A DNA stretch of 64,000 nt from Salinarimonas sp046292825 (lineage in GTDB: Bacteria; Pseudomonadota; Alphaproteobacteria; Rhizobiales; Beijerinckiaceae). The position numbers and the translations under genes are program-made. Shown in pieces: positions 17,207 to 25,722 of this stretch (its first letter is position 1; each line of letters starts with the position of its first letter). The notes below the pieces were generated by a model. The model saw only the letters and a program-made list of their open reading frames with translations, was not told the DNA's origin and searched no databases. Where the stretch lies: the NCBI RefSeq assembly GCF_046292825.1, contig NZ_JBKBQG010000003.1:62001-126000 (forward strand), given 5' to 3'.

Positions 17207-18450
17207 GCCGCGGGCGCGGGCGAGGGGAGCGGGGCCTGCGCCCGCTCCGGCGCGAGCCCGCCTCGGAAGCGCGCGCCGAGCTCGGCCGCGCAGCGGTCGA
17301 CGTCGTGGCGGGCGAGCGCACGCTCGCGGCCCGCGAGGCCCATCGCGACGAGCCGCTCGCGCGGGGTGTCGGCGAGCGCGACGAGAGACGCGGCGAGGGC
17401 GTCCGCGTCGCCGGCCGGGACGAGCCAACCCGTCGCGCCCGGACGCACGAGTTCGGGAATGCCGGCGACGAAGGTCGCGATCACGGGCCGCCCGGCCGCC
17501 ATCGCCTCCATGATCACGACGGGAAGCCCCTCGGCGAAGCTCGGCACCACGAGCGCGCTCGCCTCGGCGAGCGCCTCGCGCACCCCGGCTTCGTCGCGCC
17601 AGCCGGCGAGGACGACGGCGTCCTCGAGCCCGAGCCGGGCGCGCGCCGCCTCGATCGCGGGCCGCATCGGCCCGTCGCCGACGAGGGTGAGGCGCAGGTC
17701 CGGGCGCTCGCGGCGCGCGCGGGCGAGGGCGTCGAGGAGCACGAGAAAGCCCTTCTCCTCGGCGAGCCGGCCGATCGCGACGAGGCGGGGTCCGCTCTCC
17801 GGCAGCGGCCGCAGGGAGGCGAAGCGGCCGGGCTCGATGCCGCAATGCACGACGCGGATCCGGTCCCAATCGGCGGGATCGGCGAAGCGGCAGATCTGGC
17901 TGCGGCCGAACGCGCTGATCGCGATGGTGAAGGCCGCGCGCCGCACCTTGAGCCGCAGCGAGAGCGCGCGCGCCGCGTCGAATTCCTCCGGCCCGTGCAC
18001 GGTCAGGCTGAAGGGGATCTCGGCGAGCCGCGCCGCCAACAGGGCGACCGCCGCGGAGTTCGTGCCGAAATGGGCGTGCAGATGCGCGATGCCGAGCGCC
18101 CGGCAGCGGTCGGCCAGGCGGCAGGCCTCGGCGAGGTAGACGAGATGGCGCGCCCGCGCGCCCGCCGCGTGGCCCATCGCGAGCGCGTCGGAGAGCGCGG
18201 CGAGGGCCGTGCGCGGCGCACGCGCGGCGGCGCCGATCGTCGCGGCGAGGAGGCGCGTCGGGCCGGCCTCCAGGATGCGCTCGGTCCGCTCGTGCTCGCT
18301 GCGATCGGCGGGATCGACGAGGGCCGCGAAATCGCCGCGGATCGCGAAGCGGTGGACGCGGTGCCCCGCCCGCTCGAGGGCGCGGATCTCGCGGCGGATG
18401 AAGCTGTGGGAGGGCCGCGGGTAGCAATTGACGAGGTAGCCGATCGTCAT
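17203..18450 (-). CDS. GT4 family glycosyltransferase
   Basis: 415 residues, GT-B fold. N-terminal MTIGYLVNCYPRPSHSFIRREI is typical of colanic-acid/WcaL-like transferases; HLHAHFGTNSA, FSLTVHGPEEFD, then C-terminal AIGRLAEEKGFLVLLDA, LVGDGPMRPAIE and the E-x7-E motif EGLPVVIMEAMAAG. Start at 18450 overlaps the upstream OPX stop (ATGA). Last gene of the leftward PCP-kinase-OPX-GT block, so its expression is tied to the export machinery. Probably adds a sugar to the same repeat unit. Confidence 0.9.
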   Translation of the reverse strand: MTIGYLVNCYPRPSHSFIRREIRALERAGHRVHRFAIRGDFAALVDPADRSEHERTERILEAGPTRLLAATIGAAARAPRTALAALSDALAMGHAAGARARHLVYLAEACRLADRCRALGIAHLHAHFGTNSAAVALLAARLAEIPFSLTVHGPEEFDAARALSLRLKVRRAAFTIAISAFGRSQICRFADPADWDRIRVVHCGIEPGRFASLRPLPESGPRLVAIGRLAEEKGFLVLLDALARARRERPDLRLTLVGDGPMRPAIEAARARLGLEDAVVLAGWRDEAGVREALAEASALVVPSFAEGLPVVIMEAMAAGRPVIATFVAGIPELVRPGATGWLVPAGDADALAASLVALADTPRERLVAMGLAGRERALARHDVDRCAAELGARFRGGLAPERAQAPLPSPAPAA

Positions 18451-19742
18451 CGGCGCGTCTCCCCCAGGGTTCGCGTCTCCCCGAGCGCGAGCGCCTCGGC
18501 GAGCGCGCGCTCCCGCGCCGCCGCGGGCGAGCGCCGATCGGGATCGATGCGCACCACGTTGACGAGGTCGCCCGCGCGCACCTCCGTCATGTCCTGCGCG
18601 GGCAATTCGCGCATCGTGCCGTCGATCGGGCGCAGGATGGTGAAGCGGACGGTCGGCTCGAAATCGGTGGCGCTCGGCAGGCCGAGATCGGCGAGCGCCC
18701 GCTCGCCGGCCGAGAGGTTGATCTCGAGCTCCTCGCGGCGCCTCTGGAGCTCGTGCAATTCGGCGGAGCGCTCCAGCGTGCGGCGCGTGCGCACGGCGAG
18801 GAGATCGGCCTCCGCGCGCTCGGTCTCGCCGCGGGCGCGGGCGAGCGCCGCCTCGAGCTGATGGCGGCCGCGGACGAGCTCGGCGCGGCGGATGCGCATC
18901 TCGCGGGCGCGGGTCTCGGTGACGATGCCGCGCGCGACGAGCTTCTCCATCGCGACGCTCTCCTCCTCGACGACGGCGAGCTGTGCGTCGCTCGCCTGCG
19001 CCTCGGCCTCGGAGAGGGCGAGCTCCTCGCGGGCGAGCGCGAGCGCCCGCTCGGCGGCCGCGATGTCCTCTTCCAGCTCCTCGGCGCGCAGATCCATGAG
19101 GCGCCGCTCCTGGGCGAGCGCCTCGTCGAGGGCGCCCCCGAGCCCGCTGCGCCGCAGCCGCTCCTCGTCCCCCGGCTCCACCGCGATCGCGGCATTGCCG
19201 CGGCTCTCGGCGAGGAGGCGCGCCTCCTGGGCGACGACGATCGCGAGCTGGCGGCGCAGCACGCGCACGGTGCGCTGCGCCTCGACGAGGGTCGCCGCGT
19301 CGTCGAGCGCCGCGGGCCGCAGGAGCCCGCCGGCGACGCTGAGCGCGTGCAGGACCGTCATGCCGGGGCGGTGGCGATAGGCGCCGGGCGTCGTCACCGT
19401 GCCGGCGACGTAGATCGTCGGGGGATCGGCGACCTCGGGCGGGTGGAGGATCGCGACGAGGTCGAGGGGCGTGCGGTAATAGGCGGCGAGGCGCTCGAGG
19501 ATGGCCCGCTCGAGCTCTTCGAGGCTGAGGCCGCGCGCCTGGAGATGTCCCGCGAGCGGCAGGGAGACGCGGCCGTCCGGGCGCACGATCACCTGGCGGT
19601 TGAGGCTCGGCTCCTGCGCGGTCCAGATCTCGACCACGTCGCCGCTCTCGAGCCGATAGACGGCGTCCTGCGCGCGCAGGGTCGGCGCGGCGAGAACGAG
19701 GGCGGCGAGGAGGGTCGCGAGGAGGCGGATTCCGGCGGGCAT
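18447..19742 (-). CDS. polysaccharide export outer membrane-type (OPX) protein with coiled-coil domain
   Basis: 431 residues. Signal peptide MPAGIRLLATLLAALVLAAPTLRAQ; no lipobox Cys. Residues about 27-110 are the Poly_export domain (YRLESGDVVEIWTAQEPSLN, VRPDGRVSLPLAGHLQARG), followed by an SLBB-like stretch (IYVAGTVTTPGAYRHRPGMTVLHAL) to about 160. Residues 165-360 are a long charged alpha-helical coiled coil (for example LRAEELEEDIAAAERALALA), giving a hairpin similar to periplasmic adaptor coils. A final globular segment (TVRFTILRPIDG) follows. The short Wza-type C-terminal amphipathic helix is not evident, so the outer membrane mode is uncertain. AGGAG precedes the ATG at 19742, 11 bp after the kinase-like gene. 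Confidence 0.85.
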   Translation of the reverse strand: MPAGIRLLATLLAALVLAAPTLRAQDAVYRLESGDVVEIWTAQEPSLNRQVIVRPDGRVSLPLAGHLQARGLSLEELERAILERLAAYYRTPLDLVAILHPPEVADPPTIYVAGTVTTPGAYRHRPGMTVLHALSVAGGLLRPAALDDAATLVEAQRTVRVLRRQLAIVVAQEARLLAESRGNAAIAVEPGDEERLRRSGLGGALDEALAQERRLMDLRAEELEEDIAAAERALALAREELALSEAEAQASDAQLAVVEEESVAMEKLVARGIVTETRAREMRIRRAELVRGRHQLEAALARARGETERAEADLLAVRTRRTLERSAELHELQRRREELEINLSAGERALADLGLPSATDFEPTVRFTILRPIDGTMRELPAQDMTEVRAGDLVNVVRIDPDRRSPAAARERALAEALALGETRTLGETRR

Positions 19743-19753
19743 GACCGTCTCCT

Positions 19754-20530
19754 TCAGCGATGCCGGTTGAGGACGGCCGCCGCGAGACGGTCCGGCGGCA
19801 CGAGGCGGGCGGCCGTCTCGACATCGCGGGCGCTGGTGACGCCGGCACGCAGGACGAGGAGGACCTTGTCGATGCGCGGCAGGAGCGCGAGCGTGTCGTC
19901 GAAATCGAGGAGCGGATGCGTGTCGACGACGACGATGGCGCCCGGCAGCTCGTCCTCGATCTCGTCGAGGACCTCGCGCAGGCCGCGGGAGGCGAGGAGC
20001 TCGGCCGGGTTCACGGCCGAGCCGCCGCTCGCGACGCGCAGGCGATAGGCGCCGATCCGCACCGGCAGGAGGATCTCGCGCGTCGCTGCGAAGCCGCCGA
20101 GCGCCTGGGGCAGTCCGGACGTGCTCTCGAGCCGGAGCCGGGCGGTGAGCTCCGGCGCGCGCAGGTCGGCGTCGATCAGGACGACGGGGCGCTCTCCCAA
20201 CCGCGCGAGGCCGACCGCCAGGTTGAGCGCGACGAAGCTCGCGCCGCAGCCCGCGCGGGGCGAGACGATCGCGAGCGTCCGGTGGCCCTCGGCTTCGAGC
20301 GTGCGCAGCATGTGCGTGCGCAGGATGTCGATCTCGCGGGTGCGGCGGTCGCGCCCGTTCAGGCTCGCGATCCCGGCGCGGCGGATCGTCGGGGGATCGA
20401 GGACGATGTCCCCTCCGCCGAAGAGCCGATCGTCCACGGCGCGCAGCCGCGGCGCGACGCGCGCCTCCTCGGCGGGGACGAAATCGCGAACGTCGTCTAT
20501 GTTGCCCATGGTTCGTTGCCTTCCGCTCAT
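19754..20530 (-). CDS. BY-kinase/CpsD-like ATPase with degenerate Walker A
   Basis: 258 residues with the fold of CpsD/CapB tyrosine autokinases: EIDILRTHMLRTLE, P-loop region SPRAGCGAS, Walker A' VVLIDADLRAPEL and Walker B IVVVDTHPLLD. The normal P-loop Lys (GxGKS/T) is Ala97 here, and there is no C-terminal Tyr cluster, so autokinase activity is doubtful. Family members partner with the PCP/Wzz protein and set EPS chain length. The start at 20530 overlaps the PCP stop (ATGA); an ATG at 20509 preceded by GGAAGG is equally possible and gives 251 residues. Acts at the cytoplasmic face of the export complex. Confidence 0.85.
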   Translation of the reverse strand: MSGRQRTMGNIDDVRDFVPAEEARVAPRLRAVDDRLFGGGDIVLDPPTIRRAGIASLNGRDRRTREIDILRTHMLRTLEAEGHRTLAIVSPRAGCGASFVALNLAVGLARLGERPVVLIDADLRAPELTARLRLESTSGLPQALGGFAATREILLPVRIGAYRLRVASGGSAVNPAELLASRGLREVLDEIEDELPGAIVVVDTHPLLDFDDTLALLPRIDKVLLVLRAGVTSARDVETAARLVPPDRLAAAVLNRHR

Positions 20531-22077
20531 CCCATCCGCTCGTCGATGACGTCGGACAACACGGTGATCGCGCCGCCCCAGGCCTCGACGAGGCGCGGCC
20601 CGTACTCGACCGTCGCGGCGGCGATCGCGACCGCCGCGACGAGGCTCGCGGCGGTTCGCAGCCGCCGGGCGCGGGTGACGGAGGCGGTCGCGACGGTCGG
20701 CAGCAGGACGACCGGGACGGCGCCGAGGCTGCCGAGGTCGTAGGCCTCGCGCACCCGCCCGTCGAGGAGATCGCCGACGACGAGCGCGACGAACCCCGCC
20801 CCGAGCGCCGCCACCACGACGAGCGCGAGGAGCGTGCCGCGGCGCCCCGTCGGCGCGTCGGGGAGCGAGGCGGGGCCGAGCGCCGCGAGCTGGGCCATGC
20901 GCTCGTCGCGCGCGATCCGAAGCCGGATCTCCGCCGTCGAGAGGCGGTCGCCGACATAGACGAGCTGGCGCTGGAGAATGTCGCGGCGGCTCTCGAGCTC
21001 GCGCATCATGGTCGCCACCTCCGGCGCCTCCTCGACGATCGCGCGCACGGCGGCGAGGCGTTCGGCGAGCGCCGTGCGGCGCTCGGAGAGATGGCGCATG
21101 CGCTCCTCGGCGACGCGGCTGCGCTCGGCGATGAGCGCGATCTCGGGCGCGAGGCGGGGGGCGGGCGCATCGCTCGCCTCGGCGGTCTCGGCCCCGCCGG
21201 CTCCCCCCTCCGCCGCGACGCGCCGCTCCAGCGCCTCGATGCGCTCGCGCAGCGAGCGGACGCCGGGATGGCGGTCGGACGCGATCGAGGCGAGCGCCGC
21301 GTAATCCGCGCGCAGGGTCTCGAGCTGCTCCTCGAGCGCGACGCTCGGCGCCCGCGCGCGGCGCGCGTCGTATTCGAAGCGCATCAGGCGGCGCTCCTCT
21401 GCGAGCGCGATCGTCTCTTCGTCGATCTCCTGGAGCCGCGTCGAGAGCCGCTCGATCTCCTCGAGCCGCGCCTCCACCCGCTCCGGCAGGATGTCCGCGT
21501 GGCGGCGCACCGCCGATGCGATCTCGGCCTCCATGCCGCCGAGCCGCAGCCGCAGCTCCTCGTATTCCCGCCGCACGAGATCGACCTCCCGCTCGAGCCC
21601 GCCGACGCGGATCGCGCGCTCCCCCGCGATCAGGAGGGCGACGACGTCGTCGACGACCGCCCGCGCGCGCTGGGGGTCGGGGTGAGCGAAGCGCACGCGC
21701 ACGCCGATGCGGGTGCGGTCGAGCGGGAAGGCGAGGGGGCCGTCCTCGACGATCGTGATCTCGAGGCGCCGCCGCAGCCGGTCGACCGGCTCCTCGTCGT
21801 CGGGGAAGAGGTCGCGCGCGGCGGCGATGCGGGCGAGGGCGTCGCGGTCGAGCGCGCTCGTCTCGATCCGGCGCAGCTGCTGGCGCGCCTCGGTCTCCCC
21901 GTGCTCGAAGCCGTCCGGGTGGTTGCCGACCTGGAGGACGAGATGCGCCTGCGAGACGTAGCGCGTCGGCAGCGACAGGATCACTGTTACCCCGACGGCG
22001 AGGACGATCCCCGCCACCAGGAGGAGGAGGGGCGCGCCGCGCCCGACGAGACGGAGATAATGCTCGATCGGTTTCAC
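20527..22077 (-). CDS. chain-length determinant / PCP (Wzz/GumC-like) protein
   Basis: 516 residues. Wzz-type N-terminus with first membrane helix at about 15-38 (LLLLVAGIVLAVGVTVILSL), large periplasmic coiled-coil region at about 150-405, second helix near 425-450 (TLLALVVVAALGAGFVALVVG) and a third hydrophobic stretch near 475-490. It lacks the fused kinase domain, supplied instead by the next gene. GTG start at 22077; no ATG lies in frame nearby upstream, and GAAGG is about 14 nt away, so initiation may be weak. PCP proteins control polymer length and couple the polymerase to the OPX protein. Confidence 0.88.
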   Translation of the reverse strand: MKPIEHYLRLVGRGAPLLLLVAGIVLAVGVTVILSLPTRYVSQAHLVLQVGNHPDGFEHGETEARQQLRRIETSALDRDALARIAAARDLFPDDEEPVDRLRRRLEITIVEDGPLAFPLDRTRIGVRVRFAHPDPQRARAVVDDVVALLIAGERAIRVGGLEREVDLVRREYEELRLRLGGMEAEIASAVRRHADILPERVEARLEEIERLSTRLQEIDEETIALAEERRLMRFEYDARRARAPSVALEEQLETLRADYAALASIASDRHPGVRSLRERIEALERRVAAEGGAGGAETAEASDAPAPRLAPEIALIAERSRVAEERMRHLSERRTALAERLAAVRAIVEEAPEVATMMRELESRRDILQRQLVYVGDRLSTAEIRLRIARDERMAQLAALGPASLPDAPTGRRGTLLALVVVAALGAGFVALVVGDLLDGRVREAYDLGSLGAVPVVLLPTVATASVTRARRLRTAASLVAAVAIAAATVEYGPRLVEAWGGAITVLSDVIDERMG

Positions 22078-22128
22078 CCTCTGGTCCGCCTTCTCGTGTC
22101 GATGGGAGGTGTCGGTGCGCGATGTCGG

Positions 22129-23112
22129 TCAGGGCGTGCGGGCGCGGCTCTCCGCGAGGGGGCCGGGCGTCGCGACGCCCGATTTCGGATAGGAGGAGAC
22201 CACCTCCCAGACGATCTCGCGGATGCGCCGCGACGCCGCGTCCGTCAGTGCCGGCATCGGCGTGCCGTCGGCGTCCGCGCCGGAAGGCGGCAGATCGACG
22301 GGGCTGCTTCCGTAGAGCGTCGCGTAATGGGCGAGCGCCACGACCCAATTGCCGAGCGGGCTCGGGTGGATGTCGTCGACGAAGAGGTCGGCGCGGCCCG
22401 CCACCCCCTCGATCCCCCCGCCGTCCTCCGCCGCGCGCACGACCGCGGCGATCGCCTGCCCCGCCGGGACGACCCGGATCGGCGCGGGAAGCGGCTCGCC
22501 GGCCTGGGCGCGGGCGAGGAGCTCGCCTTCCCAAGCGCGCGGGAGATCGCGGTCGATGCGCTCGAGAAAGCCCTCCGGATCGTCGAGCCGATGCCAGGTC
22601 TCGTAGAGATAGACGCGGATCGCGGGGTTGCCGGCGAGCGCCCGCTCGGCGAAGGCGCGCAGGAACCGGGGGCTGTCGAAATGGCGGATGGCGTCGCGCA
22701 GCTCGACCATCTCGGTCAAAACGAGCACGTCGAAATCGCCGCTGTCGAGGGCGCCGTGGACGTCTTCGTGGAGCGGGTGGAGGTCGACGGTCTCGAAGCC
22801 CGGGATCGGCGCGTCGGCGCGCCAATGCGCCTGCAGCGTCGTCCCCCAGCCGAGCTGGGACGCGTAGCGATGGCCGACGGGCGCCATCGCGGCGAGCATC
22901 CGCGGCATGTCGCGCCCGACGAGGCTGTGGCCGAGATGGAAGACCGCGAGCGGGCCCTCCGGCGGGGGCAGGGGCGTCGCGTAGAGCGCGGCGAGCGCCT
23001 CGGGCGAGAGCGGCGCCGTCGTGCTCGCCATGCGCTCCGAGAGCGCGGCGATGGCGGACGCGGCCGCGACGAGAGTGGCCATCGCCAGGCTCGCCTTGAT
23101 CGTGATCGACAT
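22129..23112 (-). CDS. secreted SGNH (GHSL-type) hydrolase-like protein
   Basis: 327 residues. Hydrophobic N-terminus MSITIKASLAMATLVAAASAIAAL is a signal peptide or anchor. Nucleophile block FHLGHSLVGRD (Ser63), a later DDIHPSPLGN block with the Asp/His pair, and VWEVVSSYPKSGV at the end. The GDSL Asp is replaced by His (GHSL). SGNH proteins in EPS loci usually add or remove acyl groups on sugars; that role is inferred. The longer in-frame extension upstream of 23112 is rejected because the signal peptide begins at MSITIK. A second, related protein is encoded at 24329-25228. Confidence 0.75.
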   Translation of the reverse strand: MSITIKASLAMATLVAAASAIAALSERMASTTAPLSPEALAALYATPLPPPEGPLAVFHLGHSLVGRDMPRMLAAMAPVGHRYASQLGWGTTLQAHWRADAPIPGFETVDLHPLHEDVHGALDSGDFDVLVLTEMVELRDAIRHFDSPRFLRAFAERALAGNPAIRVYLYETWHRLDDPEGFLERIDRDLPRAWEGELLARAQAGEPLPAPIRVVPAGQAIAAVVRAAEDGGGIEGVAGRADLFVDDIHPSPLGNWVVALAHYATLYGSSPVDLPPSGADADGTPMPALTDAASRRIREIVWEVVSSYPKSGVATPGPLAESRARTP

Positions 23113-23348
23113 GGTCCGGTCCCGTTCCTCACGCTGTGCCCGGATCACGGGACGACGAGGCGACGTCGAGCCCGAGGGCGATTGTCGATCTTCTTCGCGC
23201 GAGCGCGAGACACAACGGTATTTTGCTGACCATTCGCATGTCTTCGTTCGCTCCTGCACAGTCTAGGGGAGCCGAAATACGTGAATTCGGGCGTGACCCG
23301 AACGCCCTCGCGCGGCAGCCTTCGTGCGGACGCGACGCGGAGACGAGG
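23113..23348. promoter_or_regulatory. divergent promoter region between SGNH and GT2 genes
   Basis: 236 bp with locally lower G+C (for example ATACGTGAATTCGGG near 23276). It must hold the promoters for the leftward SGNH-PCP-kinase-OPX-GT block and the rightward GT2 gene. I could not fix exact promoter elements. Confidence 0.35.
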
Positions 23349-24320
23349 ATGGAGCGGGTCGGGGCGGTGGTGATCGGGCGCAACGAGGGCGACCGGCTTC
23401 GCGCCTGCCTCGCCTCCCTCGCGGGCGCAGTGGATGCCGTCGTCTACGTCGATTCCGGCTCGAGCGACGGCAGCGTCGCCCTCGCTCGGGCGATGGGCGC
23501 GCGCATTGTCGAGCTCGACGGCGATCGCCCGTTCGGCGCGGCGCGCGCCCGCAATGCGGGCCTCGCCGCGCTGCGCGAGGAGCCCGAGATCGCCTTCGTG
23601 CAGCTCGTCGACGGGGATTGCGTGGTGCAGCCCGGCTGGATCGCCGCGGCCCGCGCCTGCCTCCTCGCCGACCCGCGCCTCGCCATCGTGTGCGGACGCC
23701 GCCGCGAGCGCGATCCGGGCGCCTCCGTCTTCAACCGCCTGTGCGATCGCGAATGGGACACCCCCGTCGGCGAGGCTCGGGCCTGCGGCGGCGACGCGTT
23801 CGTGCGGGCCGGCGCGCTCGCCGCGATCGGCGGCTTCCGGGAGGACCTGATCGCCGGGGAGGAGCCGGAGCTGTGCCTGCGGCTGCGCCGCGCCGGCTGG
23901 CGGATCCGCCGGATCGATCGCGAGATGACGCTCCACGATGCGGCGATGACGCGCCTCTCGCAATGGTGGCGGCGCGCCGAGCGGGCGGGGCACGCCTTCG
24001 CGGAAGGCGCCGCGCTGCACGGCGCCGGGCCCGAGCGCCATTGGGTCGCGCAGACGCTCCGGGCGCTCGCCTGGGGGCTCGTCCTGCCGATCGTCGCGCT
24101 CCTCGCCGTTTTCGCCAGCGGCCCGCTCGCCCTCGCGCTCTTCGCCGCCTATCCGCTCCAGATCGCCCGGCTCGCGCACCGCGACGGCGCGCGGCGCGCG
24201 AGCGTCGAATGGGCGGCATTCGCGACCCTGGCAAAGGTCCCGGAGGCGATCGGCGTCCTGCGCTACCTGATCGGCCGCCGGCTCATGGGGCGCCGCCCCC
24301 GCCTCCTCGAATACAAGTGA
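23349..24320 (+). CDS. GT2 family glycosyltransferase with C-terminal membrane helices
   Basis: 323 residues. GT-A core: VGAVVIGRNEGDRL, VYVDSGSSDGS, the metal-binding DGD in LVDGDCV, and GEEPELCLRLRRAGWRI. Residues about 235-290 contain two hydrophobic helices (LRALAWGLVLPIVALLAVFASG and LALALFAAYPL regions), placing it at the inner membrane like ExoA-type EPS transferases. The ATG at 23349 is at the family start, with GAGACGAGG just before it. It sits between the two GHSL proteins and only 8 bp before the second one, implying a shared role in modifying the same polymer. Confidence 0.9.
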   Translation: MERVGAVVIGRNEGDRLRACLASLAGAVDAVVYVDSGSSDGSVALARAMGARIVELDGDRPFGAARARNAGLAALREEPEIAFVQLVDGDCVVQPGWIAAARACLLADPRLAIVCGRRRERDPGASVFNRLCDREWDTPVGEARACGGDAFVRAGALAAIGGFREDLIAGEEPELCLRLRRAGWRIRRIDREMTLHDAAMTRLSQWWRRAERAGHAFAEGAALHGAGPERHWVAQTLRALAWGLVLPIVALLAVFASGPLALALFAAYPLQIARLAHRDGARRASVEWAAFATLAKVPEAIGVLRYLIGRRLMGRRPRLLEYK

Positions 24321-24328
24321 GCCCTGCC

Positions 24329-25228
24329 ATGCCCGCACCCTGCCTCCGTTCCGGCCTGCCGCTCGTCGCGGCGATCGTGCTCGCGGCGAGCGTCTCCCCG
24401 CAGGCGAAGGCCGATCCCGGCCGGCCCTTCGACACGCGCGTGATCCAGTCCGGCCACAGCCTCACCGATCCGATTCCGCCGGTCCTCGCGGGTCTCGTGC
24501 GCGCCAAAGGGAATGTGCGGCCGACGATCCACCGCTCGACGATCCCCGGCAGCCCGATGGACTGGCGCTGGGACCACACCGCGATCCCGCAGGACGCGCG
24601 CACGCAGATCGCCGATTACGAGATCCTCGTCCTGACCGAGCGCGTCTCGCTCTCGGGGACCATGCCCTGGCACGGCTCGGCGGAGACGGCGCTGCTATGG
24701 CAGTCCCACGCCTTCGCCGAGGGCGACGGCGGCCGCGGCGCCGAGACGATCCTCTACGCCACCTGGGTCTCGCTCGCGAGCGGCCCCGATTACGTGCGCG
24801 AGCAGCCGCACGATCCCGAGGCGATGCTGCCCTTCCGCGAGCGCCTGCCGCTCGAGCTCGCCCGCTGGGAGGAGATCCTCGCGCATGTCAACGAGAAGCG
24901 CGATCCGCGCTCGCCGCCGATGCGCATGATCCCCGGCCCCGTGATCATGGCGGAGGTCTACGATCGCATCGCCGCCGGCACCGCGCCGGGTCTCGAGGCG
25001 ATCGACGCGCTGTTCGTCGACGAGATCCACCTCTCGGCGGCGGGCACCTACCTGATCGCGCTCGCCCACCTCGCGGTGATCTATTGCACGGACGTGCGCG
25101 GCCTGCCCGCCGATGTCGGCCAGCCGCTGCCGCCCGATCCGGCGCTCGCCGCCTTCATGCAGGATCTCGTCTGGGAGGTGGTGACCACCTATCCCCACGC
25201 CGGCGTCGACCGCTGCCCGACGTCCTGA
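24329..25228 (+). CDS. secreted SGNH (GHSL-type) hydrolase-like protein, paralogue
   Basis: 299 residues. Signal peptide MPAPCLRSGLPLVAAIVLAA followed by an SPQAKA cleavage area. Ser44 in IQSGHSLTDP, later DEIHLSAAGTYLIALAHLAVIY with the Asp-x-x-His pair, and VWEVVTTYPHAGVD at the end, matching the C-terminus of the protein at 22129-23112. The two share block order but not long identity, so they are diverged paralogues. Same GDSL-to-GHSL change. Likely periplasmic acyl-ester hydrolase or acyltransferase acting on the exopolysaccharide (inference). Confidence 0.75.
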   Translation: MPAPCLRSGLPLVAAIVLAASVSPQAKADPGRPFDTRVIQSGHSLTDPIPPVLAGLVRAKGNVRPTIHRSTIPGSPMDWRWDHTAIPQDARTQIADYEILVLTERVSLSGTMPWHGSAETALLWQSHAFAEGDGGRGAETILYATWVSLASGPDYVREQPHDPEAMLPFRERLPLELARWEEILAHVNEKRDPRSPPMRMIPGPVIMAEVYDRIAAGTAPGLEAIDALFVDEIHLSAAGTYLIALAHLAVIYCTDVRGLPADVGQPLPPDPALAAFMQDLVWEVVTTYPHAGVDRCPTS

Positions 25229-25253
25229 GGGCGAAGAGTTCTCTTCACACCAA

Positions 25254-25701
25254 GGCTGTCATCCCGGGCCGCGAAGCGGACCCGGGACCCATATCCACGA
25301 CGACGAGTCCGAGCGCGCATGCCGCGCTCGCTGCACCACCGTGCCGCATGTGCGATCGTCGGAGAAAAACGCAGCCTATAGGCTGCGAACCGGACGTCGG
25401 CCGGCGAGAAGGGGTGCATCCAATCGGTGTCATCCCCGGCCGGAGCACGCGTAGCGTGCGCAGGGGAAGGGGACCCAGCACCAAGACCTGTGCGGAGCAC
25501 ACGATCGTGCCGCCGACCAGGCGGCTAGACGCCGCCGCGACAGTGTGCTCCGCACACGTTTTTGTGCTGGGTCCCCTTACCCTCCGGTCGCAAGCGACCT
25601 CCGGCCGGGGATGACACCGGTGGAGCCGCTCCGGGAGAACGACGCATCCGGGACCCCAGAGGGATTCCGTTGCCACCGGCGTGGCTGACTTGATGACAGC
25701 C
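25254..25701. repeat. composite palindromic intergenic repeat (family A copy disrupted by family B)
   Basis: The 494-bp gap holds no gene. Left part 25254-25390 is nearly the same as 59766-59893 (family A: GGCTGTCATCCCGGG, ACCCGGGACCCATA, GAGCGCGCATGCCGCGCTCG, then a hairpin around CAGCCTATAGGCTG). The end GATGACAGCC at 25692-25701 is the inverse of the start at 25254-25263. Between them, 25425-25619 is a separate near-perfect palindrome (family B) whose outer 21-bp arms read GTGTCATCCCCGGCC inwards, with inner arms AAGGGGACCCAGCAC at 25467 and its inverse at 25564. A nested insertion is the simplest reading. Confidence 0.75.
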
Positions 25702-25722
25702 TATGAGCGTGGTTGCAATTCC

